Below are positions 44,747 to 55,236 of a stretch of 64,000 nucleotides of DNA, piece after piece. A program made the translations under genes and the position numbers. Source of the stretch: Malus domestica (lineage: Eukaryota > Streptophyta > Magnoliopsida > Rosales > Rosaceae). Where the stretch lies: NCBI RefSeq assembly GCF_042453785.1, contig NC_091669.1, forward strand, positions 14,987,001 to 15,051,000. Reading direction: 5' to 3'. Under the pieces are notes generated by a model, which was not told the origin of the DNA, searched no databases, and saw nothing but the letters and a program-made list of their open reading frames with translations. Position 1 is the first letter of the stretch, and every line of letters begins with the position of its first letter.

Positions 44747-46630
44747 ATTTGAAATTGGTATGAAAAATTATCTTTGAAATATAATAGATTGTGTGATTGA
44801 AGATTAATACTATTTACATTGAAAAAATTGGAAAAACTTTTACTTATAAAAGATTTTACGATACAATCCAGATACAAAATATGGTAAATTTTGTTCTATC
44901 TTCATGCATTATGTTATGGAATGATATATATAAAACTAGGTTCCAGAATACGTAAACTTCATAACTTGGAAATTTTTTGACAAATTAATCAGATTGAACT
45001 GTGGGATAGCAAGGTCGCCTATAAAGTTGTGAAGTCGTGGAAGCATAAATGACAAATAACAAATGAGTTTTGAGAAATTATTCCACAAATGTCATTTTGC
45101 AAAATGCATCAAAGACGATTGGTATAAGATTAGCAATCATGAGTACTGTAACAACATCAACAAAATAACTATAAACCATAGTTGAACTGAACATAATTCA
45201 AATTTCATTTGCAAAAACAAAAGAATAAAAAAAACAAACTTATAATAATTCAGCCTTCAATCCTGAAGCCCTACTCAAAGAGCCAAACTTGAATGCAAGC
45301 TTTCTGAAATTTTCCAAACAATATAGAAAAAAAGGTAGCACCCTAGTCAGAACTGAACCGAGGTGCGAGCTTTCTAAGAAACCCAGATGACAAAATCAAC
45401 AAAATAGAATGGAAAAATGACTAACACTTTTAAGGCATGCTCGAATCTAGATCTTAAATTGGTGGTGGGTCGATTGTTGGTCACCAACTCTAAATGAAGA
45501 ATTCATCAGAACCTAGAAATTTAAACAAAAAACTTTCCAAAATCAACATTTACTAAAAACCAATTACTTGGTTATCATGCATGATGGCTTGTCAAAGACT
45601 GAATTAAGGAATGCACAACTTTACTTTTATGATTATTTTCAATGATAGCTAAAAGGTCAGATCCAAATGAAAATAAAAGTTAGGACTTCACAAAACCAAT
45701 TAAAAATCTAATTCCAAAGTTACAAACACCCACCAAATGATTCAAGATAAAGTTTTAAACTCAAGGTCAGACCCAAATGAAATCAAAAGTTAGGACTTCA
45801 CAAAACCAATTAAAAATCTAATTCCAAAGTTACAAACACCCACCAAATGATTCAAGATAAAGTTTAAACTAAAAAACCCAACATAAACAAAAGCATTGGT
45901 GTGAATTAACTGTATCTAATTGAAGAAACTAAAACAAAAGTACAGTAAATTATAGACCTCAAAATGTCAAGCAACTAAGTTCTTCCTCCGACGACCCAAA
46001 ACTCTGAAAATTCCACACACAAAGAAAGGTAAATCCATTAGCAATTCATAGCTTTCAAAATTAGCAAAAACTTGGGCAACAATAAAGATGCGTTGACACC
46101 ATCACTCTTTCTCCTTATGTATTTGAAAAGATATTTTATAAGCAGTTCATGTAGTCATTCTGATCATGTTGCATATAAATTCCTTTTCTACAGAGTTAAA
46201 TATATGACAGTTTATGGCATCTGTTGAATAACATGGTTGAAAGATTTTAAAATTGATACACTCAATTTTTATGTGTAAAACTATAAAATATAGCTAAAGC
46301 TATTGGGTCTATATATCCATATCAATCATGTCGTAATTGAATGTTTATTGATGTAAATAGATGATTTCAGTGATGTGATAACATGTTTCTTGATCGTATA
46401 TGTTGAAGTTTGGTCTAAGTTGGATAAAAATCGACCAAAATCTTAATAAGAGACTCTTTTAACTTTTAACCAAAAAATGAGCACCACAATACTACACTTA
46501 TAAGTATTATCATGCGCAAAGCACTGATTGCCACTTTTAGAGCAAGAACAATACTTTACCAAAAGAAAACAACAAAACACTCAAAACCCAAAAACAGAAA
46601 CACAATTAGGACTCAAAACTCCTCAAAAAC

Positions 46631-46631
<1 letters not shown>
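44747..46631. other. AT-rich DNA, possible Helitron interior
   Basis: Apart from the 110-bp duplication at 45655 I see no gene or structured element. Confidence 0.4.
45655..45873. repeat. 110-bp tandem duplication
   Basis: GGTCAGATCCAAATGAAAAT at 45655 recurs as GGTCAGACCCAAATGAAATC at 45765; the two copies are nearly identical to their ends. Confidence 0.93.
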
Positions 46632-46715
<84 letters not shown>

Positions 46716-46738
46716 TGTGTGTGTGTGTGTGTGAGAGA
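46632..46738. repeat. Compound (GA)n(GT)n microsatellite
   Basis: About 40 GA units, then about 9 GT units, then a short GA run. The long Arg-Glu frames here are translation artefacts of the repeat. Confidence 0.97.
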
Positions 46739-47337
46739 GGAGAGAGAATAAAAAACAATATTATTTTTCACACAAACTCAAAATTGCTTATAAAATTACA
46801 AATCAAAACAAATGAAGGCAAATCCAAAATTTCCCTAAATTAAATCTAATTAGTTAAATGTTTGTTGCCCTATAAATGTCATTACACCTGACACAACTTG
46901 CTTTGAAGTTGATATTTTGGTCAATCTAGGGGAACATGAGAGACTGGTTTTGGAGCAGTTGTCATGGAGAATACCATCTCCCTGTTGAATGATCTAAAAA
47001 AGTTGTATAAAAAAAGAGAGGTTGGAGAAAAGCCGATTTGGGAGCCAAAGAAAGCGAGGTTGGAGACCGACAGAACACAATCCATTCAGTTGCATAAAAA
47101 AGTTGTAGATGCAAGATTAGAAGAACTCACCACAAAACTATCCACTTTGAGACCAACAGAGGCGAAAAGAAGGGAGAGCAGACGACTATGAAAGAAGATA
47201 ACCAAAAGAAATGAGAAAAAAATCGACCAAAAGTAGTGAAAAGGAACTGAAACACAAAGAGAACACGGCGACAGACGCATGGACGCCAAGGGCATAACCT
47301 TCTTGTCACTGCAGAAAGCAGGAAAGAAAGCTATCTT

Positions 47338-47620
47338 TTTGGTATGCAGACGGGATGGGACGGGACGGGATGGAATGAGACGGGACGGAACAGAATGGAG
47401 AGGGAGCAAACCCTCGGATGGAAACAAGGAAGAAGAAGAAGGAAACGGAAAAGTTATAATTTTGTGTTCCACGTCGTTCCCAGGGTAAGGCGGAGCGAAA
47501 ATTCACGCAAAATTCGTTCCGTGGAACAGCGCGTTCCACCCATTTTAGGTGCACCAAACGTGAGATGGAACGTCTCGTCCCACTTCGTTTCGTTCCGTCC
47601 CACATACCAAACGGTACCAA
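47338..47620. mobile_element. Foldback MITE with GGGAC-rich ends
   Basis: TTGGTATGCAGACGGGATGG at left and CCGTCCCACATACCAAAC at right are inverted repeats. Both subterminal parts are rich in (GGGAC)n or its complement. Class unknown; a target duplication could not be defined. Confidence 0.5.
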
Positions 47621-47752
47621 AAGCAACGGAAAAAGAATTTTGAAGGGCAATTTTGCCACTTTATTGTTAATGAATTGTAACATTGTGTTTAGGTTTTAAT
47701 ATATATAAATATAATATGCTCAGATTTGATACAAATTTGAACCCCATTATAG

Positions 47753-48310
47753 TCAACAACAACCATGTCTTATCTCATTAAGTTTTTTTAGTGGAAGTAA
47801 GGTCAACTGTATTATTCTATAACACTATTATGCATGGTTTTGCGCAAGGCTTCTACTAGCTCTAAGTACTCTATATCTTTTCTTATAATATATTTCAAAG
47901 TCTTTCTAAGTCTTCATCCACTTTTTTTTTTCCATGAGCTTTCGCCTCATAGTCATATCTTCTAACCGAATTATCAGTAGGTCTTCGGTTCACGTGTCCA
48001 AATCATCTTAGCTGATTTTCTTTCATCTTATCTTCAATTATGGCCACTCCCACTTTAATTCGGATATACTCGTTCTTAATCATATAATTTCTTGTGTGCC
48101 CACACATCCAATGAAGCATTCTCATATCCGCTACATTCATTTTTTGCATGTGTTGCTTTTTGAACGCCCAACATTTCGTGTCATGAACATCGATGGCTAT
48201 ATTGCCGTCCTATCATTCTTCTTGAGTTTTAGTGGCATACGATGATCACACATCATAACCAATGCACTCTTCCATTTTATTCATCCAGCTTGTATTCTAT
48301 GGTTGAAATC
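47753..48310 (-). mobile_element. RTE-type LINE 3' end, antisense, decayed
   Basis: On the minus strand the sequence ends with ...CTTAATGAGATAAGACATGG then TTGTTGTTG, the same type of tail as at 10117. Upstream, translated pieces resemble the RTE C-terminus (QHVHKMNVAEMRML, then RWFGHVN-like), broken by stops. It is a different, more diverged lineage than the copies at 5197 and 9515. Confidence 0.68.
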
Positions 48311-48625
48311 TCTATCTAATCTCTGTTCCAAATCCATTATAATCGAAGTATCAAAATTGATCAGAATCTAATTGTCGAGCACATAATCTCAATTCATCTC
48401 CTACATCGAATTCAGATCAAAACCCAATCCATTTAATCATGTCAACTGTACTAAGTAATCTTTGAGAGAAGTTGAAGAAATCACAAAAGTCGAATAGAGA
48501 GAAGAAAATGAATAACCGTTTTTCATTTTCACTCAATTAATGGTGCTATAATTACAATTTACAACTGAGAGTATTTATAAATTGCAACAGTATACACTCA
48601 TATAATTACATTAAGACACATCTAA

Positions 48626-49195
48626 TTGGAGAAAATTGAGGTTCTAACATAAAAAAAAAAGGACAATATAGGGAGTAGCCCAACTATTTATAAGCACATG
48701 CAAGATTTCTCATTTCCCCGATATGGAATTCACTCTCAACACGCCCTTCACGTGTGACGAATTTTCAATCATAACTATGGACAACATAAATAGGGTGACT
48801 TGGAACACGGGTGGTCGTTGAGCTTCATACATGGAACACTTGCTTTAATACCATGAAGAAAGTTGAGGTTCCACAATAAAATCAATTGGCAATATGGGAG
48901 TAGCCCAACTATTTATAAGCACATGCAAGGTCCCTCGTTTCCTCGATATGGGACTCTCAATATGCCCCATCACATACAAGGAATTTTCAAGCATAACTAT
49001 GCACAACACAAATAAGGTGACGTGAAACACGTGTGACCATTGGGCTTCATACATGGATAATATGCTTTGATACCATGAAGAAAGTTGAGGTTCCATCATA
49101 AAACCAATTGGCAATATGGAGAGTAGCCCAACTACATATAAGCACATACAAGGTCCCTCATTTCCCCAATATGAGATTCACTCTCAACATCAATA
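48626..49195. repeat. 222-bp tandem repeat, about 2.5 copies
   Basis: The phrase CCATGAAGAAAGTTGAGGTT starts at 48851 and 49073, and a more diverged copy begins near 48626 (AAAATTGAGGTTCTAACATA). Each unit holds GTAGCCCAACTA..TATAAGCACATGCAAG, a phrase common in plant LTR fragments. Confidence 0.9.
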
Positions 49196-49273
49196 ACACA
49201 ATAACACATATCATAATCCTGAGTACACACCCTATCAAATTAAAGGTCTTAACCGTCAAAGCATAGTCAAGCT

Positions 49274-49636
49274 TTGCAGCTGAAAGGTGCCTTCCAACAG
49301 TACAAATGGTCTTGGATTCCTAGATCCGCTAATTTGGTGGCTGACAGACTTATATCTGTAAGGATTTCGAAGATGAGCAACTATACTTGGGTCGACAGAC
49401 CCCCCCCCCCAATCTTTGATTGTATATATTCTGAACAAGGATGGTCTACCTTGCCCACATTAAGTCGAGTCTGGATGGAGGGAGTTAGGGTGACATAATG
49501 TTGTTACTTGTGTCGTTCCCTGGCTTTGTTCCTCTTTTCTTTTTTGGTTAGTTTTTTGTTAGTCCTTGATGTGGGCTTTCCTTTTGTTCTTGGCTTTGCC
49601 CTAGTGTAGTTCCAGTTTACCAAAAAAAAAAAAAAA
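49274..49636 (+). pseudogene. LINE-type RNase H C-terminal fragment with poly(A) tail
   Basis: The frame encodes WIPRSANLVADRL, the C-terminal motif of the plant RVT_3 RNase H-like domain, then SNYTWVDRPPP and a stop near 49498. A 3' flank of about 120 bp ends in 15 A's (49620-49636), as expected for a reverse-transcribed insertion. The N-terminal part of the domain is missing. Confidence 0.65.
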
Positions 49637-49693
49637 CAGTATGTCCATTTGCAAACCCCCACTTGATATGCACATGCACAATCTTAATTTGTT

Positions 49694-50270
49694 ATGCTTG
49701 AGAAGCAACATGCTCGCCTTTGTTTCTTGGTGGGCACAACAACCATGTTGCATGAGGTGCGGGTTCCAAACTCAACTGTTGGTGGTATGGGTGTTGTAAT
49801 CTGCGACTCTAATGGAAGCTTTATTAGGGTTGCTTCATTTGTTTTCCAGAAGGTGTTCTCTCCTGCTCAAATCAAAGTGTTGACGATTAGAGTTGGTTTA
49901 GAACTGGTTATCGAAGGGGGTTTACAAAATATAGTTTTTGAGAGTGATTCACTTCAGATTGTTTCTGCATTGAATGATTCTTTTACTGATTTGCCGACTG
50001 TTGGACCTATCATAGAAGATGTCAAACCCTTTATGGAAATGATTGTTGAAGATTCTATTACCCATGTTCGCCAAGATGCCAACTCTATAGTCCATAGAAT
50101 TGCTAGGTTTGCTCTTCATTCGGAGGGTAATTGTACTTAGTTTGGTCATCTTCCTTTATTTATATGTGATATTCTACGAGAGGACCTCATTTTTCCTTGT
50201 ACTGTTTAGCCTAGTTTATGGCCTTGGAATGAAATATCTCGTCTTTTATCATAAAAAAAGAACTATGTTG
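49694..50270 (+). pseudogene. LINE-type RNase H (RVT_3) fragment
   Basis: The frame 49694-50140 holds most of an RNase H-like domain: GGMGVVICDSNGSF, then a VFESDSLQIVSALND motif and HVRQDANSIVHRIARFA near the end. This domain is the C-terminus of many plant LINE polyproteins and also occurs in stand-alone plant genes. The first part of the frame is out of family, and the first catalytic Asp region is incomplete. The flank ends in ATCATAAAAAAAG at about 50255-50270. Confidence 0.62.
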
Positions 50271-50574
50271 CCCTTCATTGTATTATCAATTAGTTAACAT
50301 GCAACTTCAATTGAACTAATCAAATTTTATAAGAGAATCGATAGTGATAGATTACAATTTTTTAGAAACTCAATTAATGAATTGGTAAGGGAAAGACTCA
50401 ACGTGTTGCATGTGTACAGTTTGTAATAATACAACGTCTAAATAACGTGCAAATAAAGTATAGGGGGTGCCATTGATAATACAAAACACTCAAACAGATA
50501 AATTGCAACATAAGCAGAACATATTTGTCAGTGAATGTCATATATATACTAGGTGAGGAGTGGCTAACAGGAAC

Positions 50575-50656
50575 GACGCTTTGGCCGAGTGGTTAAGGCG
50601 TGTGCCTGCTAAGTACATGGGGTTTCCCCGCGAGAGTTCGAATCTCTCAGGCGTCG
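50575..50656 (+). tRNA. tRNA-Ser(GCT)
   Basis: This is a complete class II tRNA of 82 nt. The acceptor stem GACGCTT pairs with AGGCGTC and is followed by discriminator G. The D arm/A box is TGGCCGAGTGG. The anticodon loop CTGCTAA has anticodon GCT, which decodes AGC/AGU. The variable arm is long (ATGGGGTTTCCCC), typical of Ser. The T arm is GAGAGTTCGAATCTCTC. A polymerase III terminator TTTTT follows at 50661. No intron. Confidence 0.96.
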
Positions 50657-51083
50657 TCAATCTTTTTCCAGTTTTTTCTTCTTTTTTTCAGTCAAATTTA
50701 TTTGTTCATTCTTGTTAAAATAGAACCTTAGCCGGGTTATCAAGCCCAAAAACCAATAGCTAGTCCATGAATCTTAAAAAGTGGGCTTTGTATATCTAAT
50801 TTTTATCTTTGAACACCTTATTCCTTTAGATACCTAAATATTTTTTTAAGGGAGACAATTAGTAGTAAACCACGTTGTCCACCTCTTTCATGGCCGAAAT
50901 TTGAGAAGACTTACAGAGGCATTTCAGCTTTTCTCTAGCTACTAATTTGGCTTCCATATCAACATCAGGTTTCGAACTTGAAACCTCCACTTTTTAGTTT
51001 GAATGAAGCCTTACAATTCGCCTTTTACCACTAGCTACCAACTTATGGTTTTGGATACTCATGTAAATTTATAATATTTTTAA
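50657..51083. other. Spacer after the tRNA gene
   Basis: AT-rich DNA with nothing recognised. Confidence 0.5.
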
Positions 51084-51228
51084 GGGAACTTTAACGAAAA
51101 GCAACCGGTACTGTTCACTTTAACGAAAAATCACATTTTTACACTAAAAAGTCAATCCTGGTACTATTCACTTTACCCTTTATTTTATCCTTATCATTAA
51201 AACTCAAAGTTTTCAAACCTTTTTATAG
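51084..51228 (+). mobile_element. MITE family M1, copy 2
   Basis: It begins GGGAACTTTAACGAAAAG and shares the inner phrase TTTTTACACTAAAAAGTCAA with the other copies. The right end has diverged after TTTCAAACCTT, so no clear target duplication remains. Confidence 0.7.
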
Positions 51229-51917
51229 AAAATAGAGAAAAAAAATTGGCACAACCATTCAACCTGCTCTGCCGTACCCTTTCTCTTTCTTCTTCTTCTG
51301 CATCTCATCATTCTTTATCAAAAACAGAAAATCTCAGTCCAGTCCATACCCCATGTCCATCTCTGGTGAGCGCCATTAGGGGCTCCACTGCATCTGGGGT
51401 TGACAAGATCCACAGCAACCGCTGCTTAGAAAAGGACGACGCCATTTTCTAGACTCTCATTCAAGCACCCTCTGAAATCCTTATGGCTTGGAGCACCAAG
51501 AGGAGGTGGTGGACCCACCTACAATGGGATGGCTCTTGACGATGCCGTCCCCTTGCCCTCTAAGGAGGAGAAGGAGAAGGAGGAGGAGCACCATAGTCCA
51601 TAGTGCGACCACGGCGTCGGACGGCCAAAGTGGGAACTGGGTTTTAAAGATTTTACACGTGAGGTCTCTCTTTCTGTACCCAGGAGAGAGGAACAACACG
51701 GAGCAAGAGTGGCGACGTTGCATAGCTTCCTAGGGAAGATGAAAACACCGTGGACGGTTGACTCCGAGAGAGAGAGAGAGAGAGAGATGGGTGGTGGCTG
51801 CAACATCCTTTCTCCGTTCATTATTTTATTTTATTTTTAAACTGCTAATAACTATTACCTAAAATTTAGTTGGGTATTTTGGTAATTTTATGATGGATAC
51901 AATGGTTTTTAGAATAA
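51229..51917. other. GC-richer segment between two M1 MITEs
   Basis: Open frames here (for example from 51488) use biased codons, but none shows a family I recognise. A (GA)n tract lies at 51767-51787. It may be a gene fragment; that is speculation. Confidence 0.3.
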
Positions 51918-52071
51918 GAGAACTTCAATGAAAAGTTCTCGATACTGTTCACTTTAACGAAAAACCTTATTTTTATACTAAAAAGTCAATTATGTTATTA
52001 TTCACTTTACCCTTTATTTTGTCATTTTCATTAAAATTCAAAGTTTTCAAGCTATTTTCATTAGTTTTCCC
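51918..52071 (+). mobile_element. MITE family M1, copy 3 (154 bp)
   Basis: It runs from GAGAACTTCAATGAAAAG to TTAGTTTTCCC. The flanks TTAGAATAA and TTAAAATAA match at 8 of 9. Confidence 0.78.
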
Positions 52072-52829
52072 TTAAAATAAAGAAAAACTTGTGGCCCATA
52101 AAAAAAAAAGGTGTACAAAGAACCACTCAACTTAAAAATTATTAGAGTATATTGTCGATTTTCTACTTAATTATCATGTGAGTGAAAACGTTCCTAAACT
52201 ATTTTTCGTTGAATTAAGTCCTTAAAGTCATTAGAAACTATCAATTTCATCTTTAATATTCTATTTCTTTTTCAGTCAATATAAGTCATGTGACTTGCAA
52301 GTGGTAATATCGTCATTTTCTCGTCCATAAACTCTTAATAATATCGTCATTTTCTCGTCCATAAACTCTTAATATCTGTATATAGATTGCGAATCTAGCT
52401 TTTAATTTACTTTTCAAGTTTTAACTCCATTCACTATTTTCTCGTAAAGTTAAGTTTTTAAACTCATTAAAAATAGCCAAATTACCATTAAAAAAGTATC
52501 ACATTCAAGTGACTTGACTTAATTGATTAATTAATATTTAAATAGAATAGCTTTGAGTATTATAGCAAGGATAAAATTGACAAGTCCTAATAAGTTTAAG
52601 GACTTATTTAGAAAGAAAAAAAATAGTTTAAAAACTTAATTTGTACTCAGGTAATAATTCATGAACCAAATTGACACATCATATTTATATGCCACATGGT
52701 TTGCATAAAAAAAGATTAGGTTTATTACACATAGCATCCATCTAGTTTATGATTTGTAAAAGTTAGTACCATATTTATTAAAATTTGACAATTACTACTC
52801 TAAGTTACAATTTTTTACACACTATGTCC
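52072..52829. other. AT-rich spacer
   Basis: Nothing recognised except a short tandem duplication of about 33 bp (ATATCGTCATTTTCTCGTCC) at 52306-52372. Confidence 0.5.
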
Positions 52830-53053
52830 TTTTTTTTTTTGGATTAAAGTGGATAATTTATTACCAAGAACACATATTATAAACAAAGTATGGTCCAAAA
52901 ACAAAGTAAGCATAAGATGGACCATAAAACAAAAAAGGGCCCAAAAACAATTTTGAAGCCCAACACACAAAAAACAACAAAAAGGAAAATAACCGTATTT
53001 TGTGACGATAATCGTTGTTGTGGTGGTTCTAGGAGGATGTTGCAACCTCTCTC
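52830..53053 (-). mobile_element. Poly(A)-tailed retro-insertion (5'-truncated LINE or SINE)
   Basis: On the minus strand the 224-bp insert ends in about 11 A's (plus-strand T run at 52830-52840). The flanks TTACACACTATGTCC (to 52829) and TTACACTATATGTCC (53054-53068) are 15-bp direct repeats with a few differences, the target duplication of an LINE-driven insertion. The body has GGGCTTCAAAATTG-like sequence and no recognisable protein. Confidence 0.6.
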
Positions 53054-53342
53054 TTACACTATATGTCCCTTGTAATATTCAAATAAGTGGGATAGCAAAC
53101 CCGGCCCACAAACCTCCGTTGGGATGAGGTGAGCATAAGCACTTCCCTACTCTCCTTTACATTGGCCAATGTGATCCCGAGCTCACAATCGATATATAGC
53201 TTCAACAAGCTTCCCTTTCCGACTCCGGTATGTGAAGAGTGTGAGGAATGTGTATGTATACAGTGTAGGGAGACATGATAATAGCGGAAAGTATATTAAG
53301 ATAAACTGTAATTGAAAAAGTTTGATTTCTTTGGCTGCATAA

Positions 53343-53728
53343 GACCATTTCCAAAGGAGATGTCAAATATACCAAATAGGATTAAAAGACATTCAAGTGT
53401 TCTCCAATAGATATGCCATATATGATGTGGCATGTGAGTCATTTGACTTCTTACTTTCTAGCTGCTTTTTTTTACAGCAAACAAAAAAAGAGTCATATAT
53501 ATTTAATTTAATTTTTTAATGCATAAGTCCCATTAACAACCAATAGAATACAAACCAAAACTAATTTTGATTATTTTTAATAGTTAGTGTAACTCTAGGC
53601 CCAATAAAATAAATATTTGACACATCTATTGAAAAAGAAAAAGATTTAGCACTTGTATTCAATTTGTTACATCAGCCATTAAATAAAATTTTAACATACT
53701 ATATTTGACATATCTTTTGAAAATGCTC
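53343..53728. mobile_element. Tourist-like (PIF/Harbinger) MITE, 386 bp
   Basis: The ends GACCATTTCCAAAGGAGATG and its partner CATATCTTTTGAAAATGCTC are imperfect inverted repeats of 27 bp. 3-bp duplications TAA lie at 53340-53342 and 53729-53731. Terminal GAGCA-type bases recall the Harbinger element at 147. Confidence 0.75.
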
Positions 53729-54064
53729 TAATAAATCTAAAAAAGAAAAAAATAGTAGTGAATAGGAATCCCCTGGATGGGTGAGTGGGGGGTTTGGATT
53801 AGGCCTAAGATACTGTAGGCAGATGCGACAATGGAGGGGAAGAAAGAGTGAATTTTCATTTTTCTTTTTTACTTTTTAAAATATTAAAATATTTTTAATG
53901 TTATTCTGCACACATGGCAATGACATGGAATCACGCTAAAATAAGTGGGCACCAATTTTGCCACATCATCAAACTTAACAGAACTTTTATAAATTGACGG
54001 GAATTGAGTTTTATAAAATAAAGTGAATTTGAAGTAGAGTTTCAACGGGCATAACAAAAAATAA

Positions 54065-54204
54065 AGAAAACTAATGAAAAATGCTTGAAAACTTTGAGTT
54101 TTAATGATAAAGATAAAATAAAGGGTAAAGTGAATAGTACCAGGATTAACTTTTTAGTGTAAAAATAAGTGAAAAGTACGGAAAGTTTTTCATTAAAGTT
54201 TCCC
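54065..54204 (-). mobile_element. MITE family M1, copy 4 (140 bp)
   Basis: It runs from AGAAAACTAATGAAAAAT to TTAAAGTTTCCC. Identical 9-bp flanks AAAAAATAA lie at 54056-54064 and 54205-54213, which fixes the family ends and supports a Mutator-like origin. Confidence 0.85.
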
Positions 54205-54524
54205 AAAAAATAAGCATATATTGTAATCTTCTCATCCTTAATAGAAATGTGATGATAATAATATAATATGATACTGCGGACCATAGTAATGACCTACGTG
54301 AGAGTCATTGTATTATTAGGAGGTTACATTAGTATATGTGCAGGCATTACACATTATATTATACAAAGGAGTTTTTTAAACAGTGGTAAAATTTAAAAAT
54401 AGTTTTTGTTATTCAATGGTCGATTTAATTTGTTCGTATCTTATATTTTGATCTCAAATTCTTCAAGTTGCTATCGCTTAAGATTTACAACCCCATATAT
54501 ATAAAATTATAAATTAAAAGTTCA

Positions 54525-54760
54525 CATTGGTTGACATTGTCCAATTCCAAAAAATAAAATTAATACCGACTTCTGCTTGTGGATATGAACTCAAATTACC
54601 TACTACCTTCTTTTCTATCCCAAAAAATAAAATAAAATTATAACATTGGTTGACATTGGTTGACATTGTCCAATTCCAAAAAATAAAATTAATACCGACT
54701 TCTGCTTGTGGATATGAACTCAAATTACCTACTACCTTTTTTTCTATCCCAAGTGATAGC
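54525..54760. repeat. 129-bp tandem duplication
   Basis: CCAATTCCAAAAAATAAAAT begins at 54541 and again at 54670. Between the copies GGTTGACATT is itself repeated. The duplication produces a repeated peptide on the minus strand that is not a real gene. Confidence 0.92.
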
Positions 54761-55059
54761 GATGTTTCGTTAAAAGTTACAACATGATTACATAAAGCAT
54801 GACATATTGGATGCATTTTTTCTAGTGATCAAAACTTCGATCTGAAGGGAGTAAAGCACAACAAAGAACATAATAAATCTTTTATATGGCCCCACAAATA
54901 ACACAATACACAAGAACAAGAGGTGCAAATTTGCCATTATAGATCAATGATGCAAGATTCGAGATCGAGGAACACAGAACCATGACGGAAGTGACACTAG
55001 ACAACAGCTTGGCGGCACAATCAAACACCAATTACAAAACCACCAATTCATCTCCATAG

Positions 55060-55236
55060 TTAAAAACAAGGTAGCGTGTTTGGACCATCAACAACATCAC
55101 CGTACCTCAAACAATCCGCATTACCACGACCAAAGCAAGGAAACCCATTGCCATTCCTGCCATGGAAGGCTTCATAGCCATAAATCAAGCCATAATTCCG
55201 CCATGGGCTCACGCCACCACAACCATAATACCACAT
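55060..55236 (-). CDS. Small Cys/Gly/Tyr-rich ORF (58 aa), unknown
   Basis: The minus-strand ATG at 55236 opens 58 codons (MWYYGCGGVSPWRNYGLIYG first) ending NTLPCF and stop at 55060. It has four cysteines, eleven or so glycines and six tyrosines, and no signal peptide. I do not recognise it. In the same strand 54830-55050 would be the 3' flank. It may be the last exon of an unseen gene, a small protein, or chance. Composition unlike its AT-rich surroundings is the only positive evidence. Confidence 0.25.
   Translation of the reverse strand: MWYYGCGGVSPWRNYGLIYGYEAFHGRNGNGFPCFGRGNADCLRYGDVVDGPNTLPCF

Noticed and set aside
46528-46843. Arg-Glu repeat proteins
   Set aside because: These frames are translations of a (GA)n microsatellite.
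47306-47683. Ser/Pro/Arg-rich frames
   Set aside because: They result from GGGAC-type repeats in a foldback element.
54514-54816. Minus-strand ORF with an internally duplicated peptide
   Set aside because: It is produced by the 129-bp tandem duplication in AT-rich DNA; there is no conserved domain.
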